DNA from: JBDTDV01 sp039922875
GTDB taxonomy: Bacteria > Actinomycetota > Actinomycetes > Actinomycetales > Microbacteriaceae
NCBI GenBank assembly: GCA_039922875.1
Contig: JBDTDV010000050.1
Span: forward strand, 1 to 46,042
DNA length: 46,042 bases
Direction of reading: 5' to 3'
The notes under the pieces were generated by a model. That model did not search any database. It was given only the letters and a program-made list of their open reading frames with translations, and was not told where the DNA came from. How positions within the stretch are numbered: position 1 is the stretch's first letter; every line of letters starts with the position of its first letter. Shown piece by piece: positions 16,480 through 24,401 of this stretch. Position numbers and translations under genes: made by a program.

Positions 16480-17373
16480 ATGAGCCAAGAGGCAAGAACC
16501 CCAGAACCGACCGCTGCCCATGGTGCCGCTCGATTCGTCATTGTGCCGCAGTGGCAGGCGTCGGTCTCCTCGCGCGCACTGCGTCTGATCGACGGGGCGG
16601 AGGCGATCCGCGGTGACCTTCCCGCATCCGCGACCCGCAGTGTCTCGGTACCGATGGAGGCCGGCGAATCACTCGGCACCGGCGTCCTGCGCTTCTCCTC
16701 CATTCTGCACACGCACGCACTGGCGACCGCCGCCTTGAGCGAGATCAGCGGCACGGCCATCGTCATCGGCGGCGATTGCGGCATCGAGCTCGCCGCGGTG
16801 GAGCACGCCATCGCCCGGCATGCGAACCCCGGTGGTACGGTCGCCGTGATCTGGTTCGACGCCCACCCGGATCTGCACTCCCCCGAATCCTCGCCATCCG
16901 GAGCCTTCACCGGGATGGTGCTGCGTGCCATCCTCGGCGACGGGCCCGCGCAGCTGGTCTCGGCCGATCGCATCCAGCCGCGTCCCGACCAGATCGTACT
17001 GGCCGGCGTCCGGTCGTCGGAGCCGGCAGAGGAGGAATTTGCCCAGGAAGCCGGCATCCGGGCTCTTCCGGTCGAAGAGTTGGCCGATCCGGGCGCACTG
17101 ATCGCCGCGGTCCAGGGCATCGGAGCAAGCGCCGTATACCTGCACATCGGCCTCGACGTGCTCGACCCCGGTGCGATCTTCGGCTTGGACGCTCCGGTCC
17201 CGTTCGGACTTCAGCTGGACACGCTGTGCCAGCTGATCAAGGCGCTGCGGGGCAGCTTTCCCCTGGCCGGCGCCGGGCTGGCCGGCTTCGCTCCGGAGTC
17301 GCCGGCGGCGGCGGTCCAGGACTTGCCGGCGATCCTGCGGATCCTGGGTGCGCTGACCGCACCACTACCCTGA
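16480..17373 (+). CDS. Arginase/agmatinase-fold protein with altered metal ligands
   Basis: A 297-residue ureohydrolase-fold protein; the start is the ATG at 16480 with AAGGAT seven bases upstream, 17 bases after the TPM gene. Family motifs are recognisable: GGDC at 97-100 (normally GGDH), WFDAHPDLHSPE with Asp127/His129/Asp131 intact, SGAFTGM (normally SG.H.GM) and HIGLDVLDP at 222-230 (normally D-x-D). Two of the six usual Mn ligands are therefore replaced: His by Cys100 and the first Asp of DxD by Gly224. GGDC is known in some actinobacterial members, but the Gly is unusual. The substrate (arginine, agmatine, formiminoglutamate or none) cannot be assigned. Confidence 0.8.
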   Translation: MSQEARTPEPTAAHGAARFVIVPQWQASVSSRALRLIDGAEAIRGDLPASATRSVSVPMEAGESLGTGVLRFSSILHTHALATAALSEISGTAIVIGGDCGIELAAVEHAIARHANPGGTVAVIWFDAHPDLHSPESSPSGAFTGMVLRAILGDGPAQLVSADRIQPRPDQIVLAGVRSSEPAEEEFAQEAGIRALPVEELADPGALIAAVQGIGASAVYLHIGLDVLDPGAIFGLDAPVPFGLQLDTLCQLIKALRGSFPLAGAGLAGFAPESPAAAVQDLPAILRILGALTAPLP

Positions 17374-17406
17374 GTCGGTTCCAACCGAGTGCCGAGGTCA
17401 ACGCGC

Positions 17407-17412
17407 TAGCCT
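17407..17412 (+). promoter_or_regulatory. -10 box (TAGCCT) for leaderless crotonase gene
   Basis: TAGCCT ends seven bases before the ATG at 17420. No Shine-Dalgarno sequence intervenes. Confidence 0.45.
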
Positions 17413-17419
17413 GACCTAC

Positions 17420-18205
17420 ATGACGGGATCGCGAATTCTGACCGAGCGCCGCGGCCACATCCTGATGATGGAATTCAACCGGCCGGACAAGCGCAATGCG
17501 GCCGACTTCGAGCTGCTGCGTCAGCTCTCACTCGCATACGGGGAGCTCGAGCACGATCCGGAGCTCCGGGTCGGCCTGGTGCACGCCAGGGGCGAACATT
17601 TCACCGGCGGTCTCGACCTAGCCGACGTCGCCCCGCGGATCGGTCGGGACGGACTGAACCTGGTCGCCGAGGGCGGGATCGACCCCTGGCGGGTGAGTGG
17701 ACCTGCACTGAGCAAACCTGTCGTGATGGCCGTGCAGGGCACCTGCCTCACCCTGGGGATCGAGCTGATCCTCGCCAGCGAGGTAACCGTCGCCTCAGAA
17801 ACGACCCGGTTCGCGCAGATCGAGGTGGGCCGGGGCATCCTGCCGTTCGGAGGCGCCACGATTCGATTCCCACAGGCCGTGGGCTGGGGCAACGCCATGC
17901 GTTGGATCTTGACCGGCGACTGGTTCGACGCGACCGAGGCGCACCGGATCGGCTTGGTGCAAGAGGTGGTGCCGAACGGAACCCAGCTGGACCGCGCGCT
18001 GGCCGTTGCCGAACGGATTGCCGCGCAGGCTCCTCTGGCGGTGCAGGCCGCGCTCGCCAATGCCAGACTCGCCGCCCGCGCCGGCGAGGATCAGGCGCGG
18101 GCACTGCTGCAACCAGAACTGGTTCGGTTGCTCGGTACCGAGGATTCCCGAATCGGAATGCGCGCATACCTCAGCCGGAGCGACCCGCAGTTCCTCGGCC
18201 GTTGA
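17420..18205 (+). CDS. Enoyl-CoA hydratase/isomerase (crotonase) family
   Basis: A 261-residue crotonase-fold enzyme acting on acyl-CoA thioesters. The oxyanion-hole segments are FTGGLDLADV (~61-70) and VQGTCLTLGIELILASE (~105-121). Both acidic residues of classical hydratases are present, Glu115 in GIEL and Glu135 in FAQIEVGRGILPFGG, so true hydratase activity is plausible. The N-terminal NRPDKRNAADFELL is standard. It is followed after 30 bases by a flavoprotein, but no other beta-oxidation gene is nearby, so the substrate is open. Confidence 0.88.
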   Translation: MTGSRILTERRGHILMMEFNRPDKRNAADFELLRQLSLAYGELEHDPELRVGLVHARGEHFTGGLDLADVAPRIGRDGLNLVAEGGIDPWRVSGPALSKPVVMAVQGTCLTLGIELILASEVTVASETTRFAQIEVGRGILPFGGATIRFPQAVGWGNAMRWILTGDWFDATEAHRIGLVQEVVPNGTQLDRALAVAERIAAQAPLAVQAALANARLAARAGEDQARALLQPELVRLLGTEDSRIGMRAYLSRSDPQFLGR

Positions 18206-18235
18206 ATAGTCAAACCGCCAAAGAAGGAAGACCCC

Positions 18236-19717
18236 ATGACATCGGCAGATTCCACACCGGCAGCATCCACCAGCCGGTCGGGTCCCGATTATGACGTGAT
18301 CGTCATCGGAGCCGGCGCGATCGGGCAGAATGTCGCCGACCGCGCCGTACAGGGCCGGCTGCGGGTAGCGATCGTCGAGAACGAACTCGTCGGCGGGGAG
18401 TGCTCATACTGGGCGTGTATGCCATCCAAGGCCCTCCTGCGCGGTGCCGCGCTGCTGCGTGCGGCCCGGAAAGTCGGGGGCACCCGGGAGGCCATCACCG
18501 GCGACCTCGACGTCCAGGCGGTGCTGCGGCGCCGAACCGCCGTGACCCACAATTGGCAGGACGACGGCCAGGTACGGTGGCTCGAGTCAGCCGGGATCGA
18601 TCTGATCCGCGGATACGCCAGGATCACCGGCACCAACCAGGTGCAGATCACCGGCGCCGACGGCAGCCGCGACACCCTCACCGCCCGGCACGCCGTCGCG
18701 GTGTGTACCGGCAGCACCGGCCGGTTGCCCGAGGTGCCGGGGTTGCGCGAGGTGAGCCCCTGGACCAGTCGCGATGCGACCAGTGCCAGCGTCATCCCGG
18801 CGAACCTGGCGATCATCGGCGGTGGTGTGGTCGCCGCCGAGATGGCCACCGCTTATGCGGGCCTGGGCAGCATGGTGCAGGTCATCTCCCGCGGCACCCT
18901 GCTGTCGAGAAACGAGCCATTCGCCGGCCAGGCGGTGGTGAGCGCACTGGAGCGATTGGGCGTCACGGTGCGGCTGCATGTGTCTGCGACGCGGGTGCAT
19001 CGCGCCGACGCGGGGAACCTGGTCATCGACCTCGACGATGGAAGCATGGTGGTCGCCGACCAGGTGCTGGTGGCCGCCGGCCGAATCCCACAGACCTCCG
19101 ATCTCGGCATCGAATCCGTCGGCTTGACCGCCGGCGACTGGCTCACCGTCGACGACACCATGCGAGTGCTCGACGCGGACGGGACACCGATCCAATGGCT
19201 GTACGCGGTCGGTGACGTCAACCATCGGGCCCTGTTGACCCATCAGGGCAAATATCAGGCAAGGGCGGCCGGTGACGTCATCGCCGCCAGGGCGGCCGGG
19301 ATGGAAATTTCGACGGAACCGTGGAGTGCGTATGTGGCGACGGCCGACCACGAGGCAGTGCCGCAGGTGACATTCACCGACCCAGAGGTGGCGTCGGTCG
19401 GACTGACCGCCGCCGCCGCGCAGAAGGCGGGTTACCGCATCCGCGTTGTCGATTATTCGATCGGAAACGTGGCAGCGGCGACCATCGTCGCCGAGGATTA
19501 TCAGGGAACCGCGCGCGCCGTGGTGGATGAGGACCGCGAAGTGCTGCTCGGGGTCACCTTTGTCGGTCAGGATGTCGCAGAGCTGCTGCACTCGGCCACG
19601 ATCGCGATCGTCGGCGAGGTTCCGTTGAGCCGACTGTGGCACGCGGTGCCGTCGTATCCGACGCTGAGCGAAGTCTGGCTGCGACTGCTGGAAGCCTACG
19701 GACGGCAAAGCGCGTGA
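18236..19717 (+). CDS. FAD-dependent disulfide-type pyridine nucleotide oxidoreductase
   Basis: A 493-residue class-I flavoprotein disulfide reductase, related to lipoamide dehydrogenase and mercuric reductase. The FAD Rossmann motif is VIVIGAGAIGQNVADRA (~21-37). The redox pair is Cys56 and Cys61 in GGECSYWACMPSK, where the usual sequence is GGTCLNVGC.PSK. The NAD(P) motif is LAIIGGGVVAAEMATAYAGLG, the FAD-ribityl motif is YAVGDVNHRALLTHQG, and the C-terminal interface is HAVPSYPTLSE with the active-site His and Glu. The aromatic SYWA between the cysteines marks a separate subfamily, and no dihydrolipoyl substrate complex is encoded nearby, so the disulfide substrate is unknown. AGAAGGAAG precedes the ATG as ribosome-binding site. 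Confidence 0.9.
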   Translation: MTSADSTPAASTSRSGPDYDVIVIGAGAIGQNVADRAVQGRLRVAIVENELVGGECSYWACMPSKALLRGAALLRAARKVGGTREAITGDLDVQAVLRRRTAVTHNWQDDGQVRWLESAGIDLIRGYARITGTNQVQITGADGSRDTLTARHAVAVCTGSTGRLPEVPGLREVSPWTSRDATSASVIPANLAIIGGGVVAAEMATAYAGLGSMVQVISRGTLLSRNEPFAGQAVVSALERLGVTVRLHVSATRVHRADAGNLVIDLDDGSMVVADQVLVAAGRIPQTSDLGIESVGLTAGDWLTVDDTMRVLDADGTPIQWLYAVGDVNHRALLTHQGKYQARAAGDVIAARAAGMEISTEPWSAYVATADHEAVPQVTFTDPEVASVGLTAAAAQKAGYRIRVVDYSIGNVAAATIVAEDYQGTARAVVDEDREVLLGVTFVGQDVAELLHSATIAIVGEVPLSRLWHAVPSYPTLSEVWLRLLEAYGRQSA

Positions 19718-20091
19718 GCCACCAGCGGCCCGAGTACACGTCCACGCTCTACAGCTCGACCCTGGGACGGGCCGGCTACCTCTACGCGAGCGCCGTCGGG
19801 TTCGCCTGGGGCTTTGTCTTGAGTACTGGACGGGTTCAGCGCCGCAACGGACTGATCGTCTTCCGCGGGATGCCGCGCTGGAGCTTCGGCCGTGGCGGTT
19901 CGTGCGTCGGATGCTGCTATCTCACCGACCGGAACGCATCCGACGAGGTGCTGGAGCACGAGGCGGTGCACAAACAGCAATGGATCAGGTACGGGATGCT
20001 GCTGCCGGTGCTATACGCGCTCGCCGGGCGGAACCCGCTGAGCAACCGCTTCGAGATCGAGGCCGGCCTGGAAGAGGGCGGCTACCTGTAG
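19714..20091 (+). CDS. Small HEXXH-motif protein, function unknown
   Basis: A 125-residue protein whose GTG start overlaps the stop of the flavoprotein gene by four bases, so it is coupled to it. The zinc-protease-like motif HEAVH is at 82-86, followed by KQQWIRYG and, after ~27 residues, NRFEIEAGLEEGGYL, whose acidic residues could give the third metal ligand. Upstream is VFRGMPRWSFGRGGSCVGCCYLTD with three cysteines (residues ~64-68). Similar actinobacterial proteins are sometimes labelled Fe-S oxidoreductase, which the sequence does not support. A weakly hydrophobic segment is at ~20-36. A membrane-associated minimal metalloprotein is the most one can say. Confidence 0.75.
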   Translation: MSHQRPEYTSTLYSSTLGRAGYLYASAVGFAWGFVLSTGRVQRRNGLIVFRGMPRWSFGRGGSCVGCCYLTDRNASDEVLEHEAVHKQQWIRYGMLLPVLYALAGRNPLSNRFEIEAGLEEGGYL

Positions 20092-20097
20092 CGCTAT

Positions 20098-20565
20098 TCA
20101 GCTGACCGGCCGGGTGCCCAACCGAAAGGCCTCCGGCGTGGTTATCGCGTCGGGCCCGAATCCGATTCCGGTGAAATCCTCGTAGAGGTCAGACACGGCG
20201 TCGAATCGACCGGCCAACCAGAACACCGTCTCATCCGGTCCATTGCAGAACATCTCCGCTGCCCAGGCCCGCACCGCTCGTAGCACCGCCACTCCCGGCG
20301 CGCACTCGGTGCACGTCCCCGGTGCCCCGGCACGACCGGAACGCGACAACCAGGTCACCGTCATCCGCGGCGGGACGCTCACCCGCGACACCTCGGCGCC
20401 GGTGGGGACTTCGATGAAGACTCTCCCCCTGGCGCACAACGGGAGCAGCGCCAGCGCCGCCTCCAGCGGGGCCAGGGAGGTTTCGTCAGCGACCAAGAGG
20501 TACTGCACCTTGCTGTTGCGGTGCGCAGTACTCTCGGTGTGGGTGGCGTGGTCCGGTGCAAACAT
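20098..20565 (-). CDS. Stand-alone SIP (siderophore-interacting protein) domain
   Basis: A 155-residue protein matching only the C-terminal NAD(P)H-binding half of siderophore-interacting ferric reductases: QYLLVADETSLAPLEAALAL, GRVFIEVPTGAEVSRV, then a late FWLAGRFDAVSDLYEDF resembling the (W)xAGE segment. The N-terminal FAD-binding barrel, about half of a normal ~280-residue SIP, is absent, and nothing in the upstream sequence encodes it. A DtxR/IdeR-type iron box lies seven bases before the ATG, overlapping a TATACT -10 box, so the gene is probably leaderless and repressed by iron. It could reduce or bind ferric siderophore with a separate flavin partner. It ends six bases from the convergent HEXXH gene. 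Confidence 0.82.
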   Translation of the reverse strand: MFAPDHATHTESTAHRNSKVQYLLVADETSLAPLEAALALLPLCARGRVFIEVPTGAEVSRVSVPPRMTVTWLSRSGRAGAPGTCTECAPGVAVLRAVRAWAAEMFCNGPDETVFWLAGRFDAVSDLYEDFTGIGFGPDAITTPEAFRLGTRPVS

Positions 20566-20571
20566 CTGAAG

Positions 20572-20590
20572 TTAGTATAGGCATCCCTTA
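20572..20590 (-). promoter_or_regulatory. DtxR/IdeR-type iron box over a TATACT -10
   Basis: TTAGTATAGGCATCCCTTA matches the consensus iron box TTAGGTTAGGCTAACCTAA at 13 of 19 positions. On the minus strand the -10 TATACT occupies 20574-20579, eight bases from the ATG at 20565. An iron-loaded repressor bound here would cover the -10. Confidence 0.7.
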
Positions 20591-20619
20591 CCTGGGGAAC
20601 GCAATACTGCAGAGCAGCT

Positions 20620-22053
20620 TTACCAGGATGGCGGATGCCGTCGCTGCCACGGGATCCGGCGCTCCAGTTGCGCCCCCAGCGCGAGCAAGGTCGCTTCGCC
20701 GCCCGGGCGCCCGATGAGCTGCACCCCCATCGGCAGCCCGTCGTCGGTGAGATGCACCGGAAGCGTGATCGCGGGCAGTCCGCTGACGTTGATCATCGAG
20801 GTGAACGGCGTGTACTGCACCTGCTGGGCAAAATTCAATTCGCCGTCATCGCCGTCGAACCAACCGACCGGGCGCGGAGTCATCGCCAACGCCGGCGTGA
20901 GCACCGCGTCGAATCGGGAGAGCTGCTCGATCAGCGAGCGCTCGTATTCGCTCAGCACAGCCAAGCTCTCGGCCAGTTGCCTGGCCGGAATCGCGCGACC
21001 GCGTCGCACCAGCCACCGGGTCAGCGGCTCGAGCAACTCCTCCTGTTCCGTGGTTTCGGCCGGGATGCTGGCCGCCGCCACCTGCCAGATCGTGCGGAAC
21101 GCGGGCGCGTAGTGGTCGTCCCCGCGTATCGTCGCCTGCTCGATGCCGTGGCCGAGGGCGGCAAAGCCGTCAACCGCAACCTGTAGCGCGGTCAACGCGG
21201 CCCGGTCGATCACGATCTCATACGCGTCGTCCCACGCGGAGCTGGTCATCACCCCGAGCTGATATCGGCCATCGCCCCGGACCGCCGCGGACAGCAGCGG
21301 ACCTGAATCCACTGCGGCCGGCCGCAGTGCGAAATGGTGGTCTGGCCGACCATGCCGGTCCCGGCCGATCATTGCGTCCAGCAAGAGGGCGGCATCGGCA
21401 ACACTGCGGGCAATCGGCCCGTCCACCACCAGACCACCCAGTGAGCCGATCCCGGAGCCGCCCGGGACGGTCCCGCGTGAGGGCTTCAGCCCGACCAGGC
21501 CGCAGGCGGCTGCCGGGATCCGAATGGAACCGCCGCCGTCGGAGCCTGGCGCGAATGGCAGCATTCCCGCGGCCACCGCCACCGCCGCTCCGCCGCTGGA
21601 ACCGCCGGCACCCAACCGCGGGTTCCAGGGGTTGCGGGCCGGCGCAGCAACCAGAGACTCCGTGTAGCAGGGCAGGCCGAACTCTGGGGTGTTGGTCTTA
21701 CCGAGGCTTATCGCGCCGGCTGCGTCGAGCGTTTGTACGATTTCGTCCGAGGTATCTGGAACGAAGCCGCTCAGCAACCGGGAACCGAATCCGGCCGGCA
21801 CACCGGCTCGGCGCCACAGGTCCTTGTCTCCTGACGCAAGCCCCCAGAGCACTGCCGTGGGCGGGACTTCGGTCTCGACCTGGTGCGCGCGTCGCTCAGC
21901 CGCCTCCTCGGTGACCGTGACGAAGGCACCCAGGCCTGGGTTCAGCATCCTGATCCGATCCAGGTAATGCGCCGTCAGCTCCGTCGGTGACAGGTCCCCG
22001 CCCTGCAGGGACTGCCACTGTTCCAGCGCAGTCAACTCGTGTATTTCGGCCAT
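20620..22053 (-). CDS. Amidase (amidase-signature family)
   Basis: A 477-residue serine hydrolase of the amidase-signature fold. The catalytic triad is visible: Lys77 in ASGDKDLW, the cis-serine in GAGGSSGGAA (~152/153) and the nucleophile Ser176 in GSDGGGSIRIP. Length is normal for the family, and there is no signal peptide. Such enzymes hydrolyse varied amides, and the family also includes GatA. Here no gatB or gatC is adjacent, so it is a catabolic amidase of unknown substrate. A TATGCT -10 box at 22060-22065 ends six bases before the ATG, suggesting a leaderless mRNA. Confidence 0.9.
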   Translation of the reverse strand: MAEIHELTALEQWQSLQGGDLSPTELTAHYLDRIRMLNPGLGAFVTVTEEAAERRAHQVETEVPPTAVLWGLASGDKDLWRRAGVPAGFGSRLLSGFVPDTSDEIVQTLDAAGAISLGKTNTPEFGLPCYTESLVAAPARNPWNPRLGAGGSSGGAAVAVAAGMLPFAPGSDGGGSIRIPAAACGLVGLKPSRGTVPGGSGIGSLGGLVVDGPIARSVADAALLLDAMIGRDRHGRPDHHFALRPAAVDSGPLLSAAVRGDGRYQLGVMTSSAWDDAYEIVIDRAALTALQVAVDGFAALGHGIEQATIRGDDHYAPAFRTIWQVAAASIPAETTEQEELLEPLTRWLVRRGRAIPARQLAESLAVLSEYERSLIEQLSRFDAVLTPALAMTPRPVGWFDGDDGELNFAQQVQYTPFTSMINVSGLPAITLPVHLTDDGLPMGVQLIGRPGGEATLLALGAQLERRIPWQRRHPPSW

Positions 22054-22082
22054 GTCGGAAGCATACGAGCCCAGTGCCGCGC

Positions 22083-22088
22083 TAGGGT
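22083..22088 (+). promoter_or_regulatory. -10 box (TAGGGT) for the membrane gene at 22095
   Basis: TAGGGT ends six bases before the GTG at 22095. On the opposite strand TATGCT (22060-22065) serves the amidase, so two leaderless promoters diverge within 41 bases. Confidence 0.4.
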
Positions 22089-22094
22089 GACCGT

Positions 22095-22820
22095 GTGGTC
22101 GGAATCCGAGAAGACGAAGACCGGCTCGCGGACGGGTTTACCCCGCCACGCGGTCGTGGCACCGGCGCTTTCACCCAGTGGCTCCAGCGGCGATTGCCCA
22201 ACATTGTGGTGCGGCACGCACTGCTTTGCGGATGGATCTGGCTGGCGGTCTGGCTCGGCGTGGCATTGCTGGAAGAGCTCGTCGATTTGCCGGCGTGGAT
22301 TTTCGCCGCTGCCACCGTTGTGATGGTCATTCCTGCGCTGGGGGCAGCAGCAATCTGCCTCTGGGCGACTCCGCGGGACCATCTGAAGAACCGGGACTCG
22401 GTCCTCGGTCATTTCTTCGGGCGCTTTCTCACCGTGGTGTTCGGATTGCTGGCCTGGACGCTGTCGATTGTGATCGGGGCTTCCATTTCGTCCACGATCC
22501 AGCTCATCGGCAACAACCATGAATCCGAAGTCGTCGGGACCGGATTCAAACTCGCGTTGACGATAGTACCTTTCGTCGCCACCCTGCTCTGGATGGGCTT
22601 GATCATCCGGTGCGCCTGGTTTCTGGCCCGGTTGCGTGGCTGGCGGGCCCGACCGGCCCAAAGCGCCTTGCCGCAAAGTTTTCTGGAGCAGGCGCCCAGG
22701 GTCCGGGCCTGGTTGACCGGTCTCGCCCACCCCGGGCTGCTCGTGGTCGCCGGCGTACTCAGCGTGATCAGCATCAACCTTTCGGTGGTGCTGGTCAGTG
22801 CATTCGACATCGTGATCTGA
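22095..22820 (+). CDS. Multi-pass membrane protein, function unknown
   Basis: A 241-residue protein; the GTG at 22095 is supported by a leaderless -10. After a charged, arginine-rich cytoplasmic start, hydrophobic segments lie at ~43-63, ~69-89, ~108-131, ~150-172 and ~208-240 (WIWLAVWLGVALLEELVDL; IFAAATVVMVIPALGAAAI; LTVVFGLLAWTLSIVIGA). No catalytic motif or named family was recognised. It lies between amidase and ung without operon partners. Confidence 0.65.
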   Translation: MVGIREDEDRLADGFTPPRGRGTGAFTQWLQRRLPNIVVRHALLCGWIWLAVWLGVALLEELVDLPAWIFAAATVVMVIPALGAAAICLWATPRDHLKNRDSVLGHFFGRFLTVVFGLLAWTLSIVIGASISSTIQLIGNNHESEVVGTGFKLALTIVPFVATLLWMGLIIRCAWFLARLRGWRARPAQSALPQSFLEQAPRVRAWLTGLAHPGLLVVAGVLSVISINLSVVLVSAFDIVI

Positions 22821-22880
22821 GGATCATCGTTGGGTCACTAGTGATCCACTGCGGGTACTCGCCGGAATACGGCCGCGACC

Positions 22881-23585
22881 TCAACCGGGCAGGCTCCAGT
22901 CCACCGGCTGGGCGCCCAGACCGGCCAACAGTTGGTTGGCCCGGCTGAATGGCCGCGACCCGAAGAAACCCCGGCTGGCGGACAGCGGACTCGGGTGCGC
23001 GGAGGAGATCACCGGCGTGCCGGACAACAGCGGCCTGAGCGAGGCGGCATCGCGCCCCCAGAGGATCGCCACCAGCGGCGTACCCCGTGCAACCAGCGCT
23101 ACGATCGCCTGCTCCGTGACCGCCTCCCAGCCTCTCTGGCGATGCGAGCCGGAGTTGCCCGGCTGCACGGTCAGCACCCGGTTCAGCAGCATGATGCCAT
23201 GCTCCGACCAGGCGGTCAGGTCGCCGTGCGGCGGTGGCTGGATGCCGAGGTCGTCGCTCAGCTCCCGATACAGGTTCGCCAGGCTCCGCGGAATCGGGCG
23301 CACCGCCCGATTCGTCGCGAAAGCGAGACCGATGGAATGCCCAGGAGTCGGGTATGGGTCCTGGCCGACGATCAGCACCCGCACCTGGGCCATCGGATAC
23401 CGAAACGCGCGCAACACGTTCGGACCGGCCGGGAGGTAGCCGCGGCCGGCCGCATTCTCCGCGCGCAGAAAATCTCCCAGCGCCGCGATCCGCGATGCCA
23501 CCGGTGCCAGGGCGGATGCCCAGTCCGGGTCGAGCGCACCGGCCTCGGCCAGCTCGCGCAATGACTTCCCGGCCGCGGCTGTCAC
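22881..23585 (-). CDS. ung: Uracil-DNA glycosylase
   Basis: A family-1 UDG that excises uracil from DNA in base-excision repair. The 234-residue protein has the catalytic motif GQDPYPTPGHSIGLAF with Asp76, the PIPRSLANLYREL segment, MLLNRVLTVQPG..GSH, and the minor-groove HPSPLSASRGFFGS loop with the catalytic His. The GTG start overlaps the stop of the SDR gene by four bases (GTGA), so ung is probably translated from the SDR transcript. Confidence 0.96.
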   Translation of the reverse strand: MTAAAGKSLRELAEAGALDPDWASALAPVASRIAALGDFLRAENAAGRGYLPAGPNVLRAFRYPMAQVRVLIVGQDPYPTPGHSIGLAFATNRAVRPIPRSLANLYRELSDDLGIQPPPHGDLTAWSEHGIMLLNRVLTVQPGNSGSHRQRGWEAVTEQAIVALVARGTPLVAILWGRDAASLRPLLSGTPVISSAHPSPLSASRGFFGSRPFSRANQLLAGLGAQPVDWSLPG

Positions 23586-24379
23586 ACCGACGATGCGGCG
23601 GGCCGGACCACCCGCAACGGGCCGCGATGCAGCCGATGCGAGGCGGCCTGCGCGACCGGCTTGATCACGACCAGGTCGAGATCGACATGGCCGGGACGCT
23701 GCACGCTACTGACGATGGTCTCGGCGATATCGTCCGCGGTCAGCGGCTGCGGCACGTCCGCGTAGATCGCATCGGCGCGGCCGCGGTCACCGCCCAGACG
23801 CACCAGGGAGAACTCCTCGGTGTGCACCATGCCCGGCGCGATCTCGATCACCCGGATCGGTTCCCCGTTCAACTCCAGTCGCAGCACCTCGGTCATGGCG
23901 TGCGCGGCGAATTTGGCTGCGTTGTATCCTCCGCCGCCGACGTAAGCGGTGTGCCCGGCGATGGAGGTGACGTTGACGATGTCGCAGTGTCCGCCGGGGG
24001 CATCCGCTGCCTCCCTCAGCAGCGGGAGCAGGCTGCTGATCACCCGTTTGACGGCCAGGACGTTGATCTCATACATCCAGCGCCAATCCTCGATCTTGGA
24101 CGCCTCCACGCTTTCCACGCCGTGCGCGCCACCGGCGTTGTTGATCAGTGCGTGCACCGGGCCGGTCTCGCCAAGGTAGTCGCGAAGCGCGTCGACCTGG
24201 TCGTCATCGGTCAAATCGGCGACGAAGACGGATGCCCCGGTCTCGGCGGCCAAGGCGTCCAGGCGGTCCTTGCGCCTGGCGACCCCGACCACGTCCCAGT
24301 TGCGTTCCCGGAACAATCGCACCGTGGCCGCCCCGATTCCGGAGCTCGCACCGGTCACCACCACTCGTCGCATCGTCAT
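23582..24379 (-). CDS. Short-chain dehydrogenase/reductase
   Basis: A 265-residue classical SDR. The NAD(P) motif TGASSGIG is at 9-16, NNAGGAHG at ~80-87, the catalytic Ser139 in VNVTSIAG, and YNAAK with Tyr152 and Lys156. Arg residues after strand 2 (ARRKDR) suggest NADP(H). An IAPGMVHTEEF segment and a loop resembling YdfG-type serine/3-hydroxy acid dehydrogenases are present, so a YdfG-like hydroxy-acid substrate is possible. A TAATCT -10 lies six bases upstream of the ATG, and ung is coupled downstream. Confidence 0.9.
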   Translation of the reverse strand: MTMRRVVVTGASSGIGAATVRLFRERNWDVVGVARRKDRLDALAAETGASVFVADLTDDDQVDALRDYLGETGPVHALINNAGGAHGVESVEASKIEDWRWMYEINVLAVKRVISSLLPLLREAADAPGGHCDIVNVTSIAGHTAYVGGGGYNAAKFAAHAMTEVLRLELNGEPIRVIEIAPGMVHTEEFSLVRLGGDRGRADAIYADVPQPLTADDIAETIVSSVQRPGHVDLDLVVIKPVAQAASHRLHRGPLRVVRPAASSV

Positions 24380-24385
24380 GTGACT

Positions 24386-24395
24386 AGATTAGGCT
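24386..24395. promoter_or_regulatory. Overlapping divergent -10 boxes in a 22-bp intergenic region
   Basis: On the minus strand TAATCT (24391-24386) ends six bases before the SDR ATG. On the plus strand TAGGCT (24390-24395) ends six bases before the ATG of the DUF2269 gene. The two hexamers share two base pairs, so the promoters should be mutually exclusive and both transcripts leaderless. Confidence 0.5.
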
Positions 24396-24401
24396 GACCA
24401 C

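Noticed and set aside
22832..22847. GGGTCACTAGTGATCC near-palindrome between a membrane gene and ung
   Set aside because: It has no loop or U-tract for a terminator and lies between convergent genes where an operator has no obvious target; kept only as a note.
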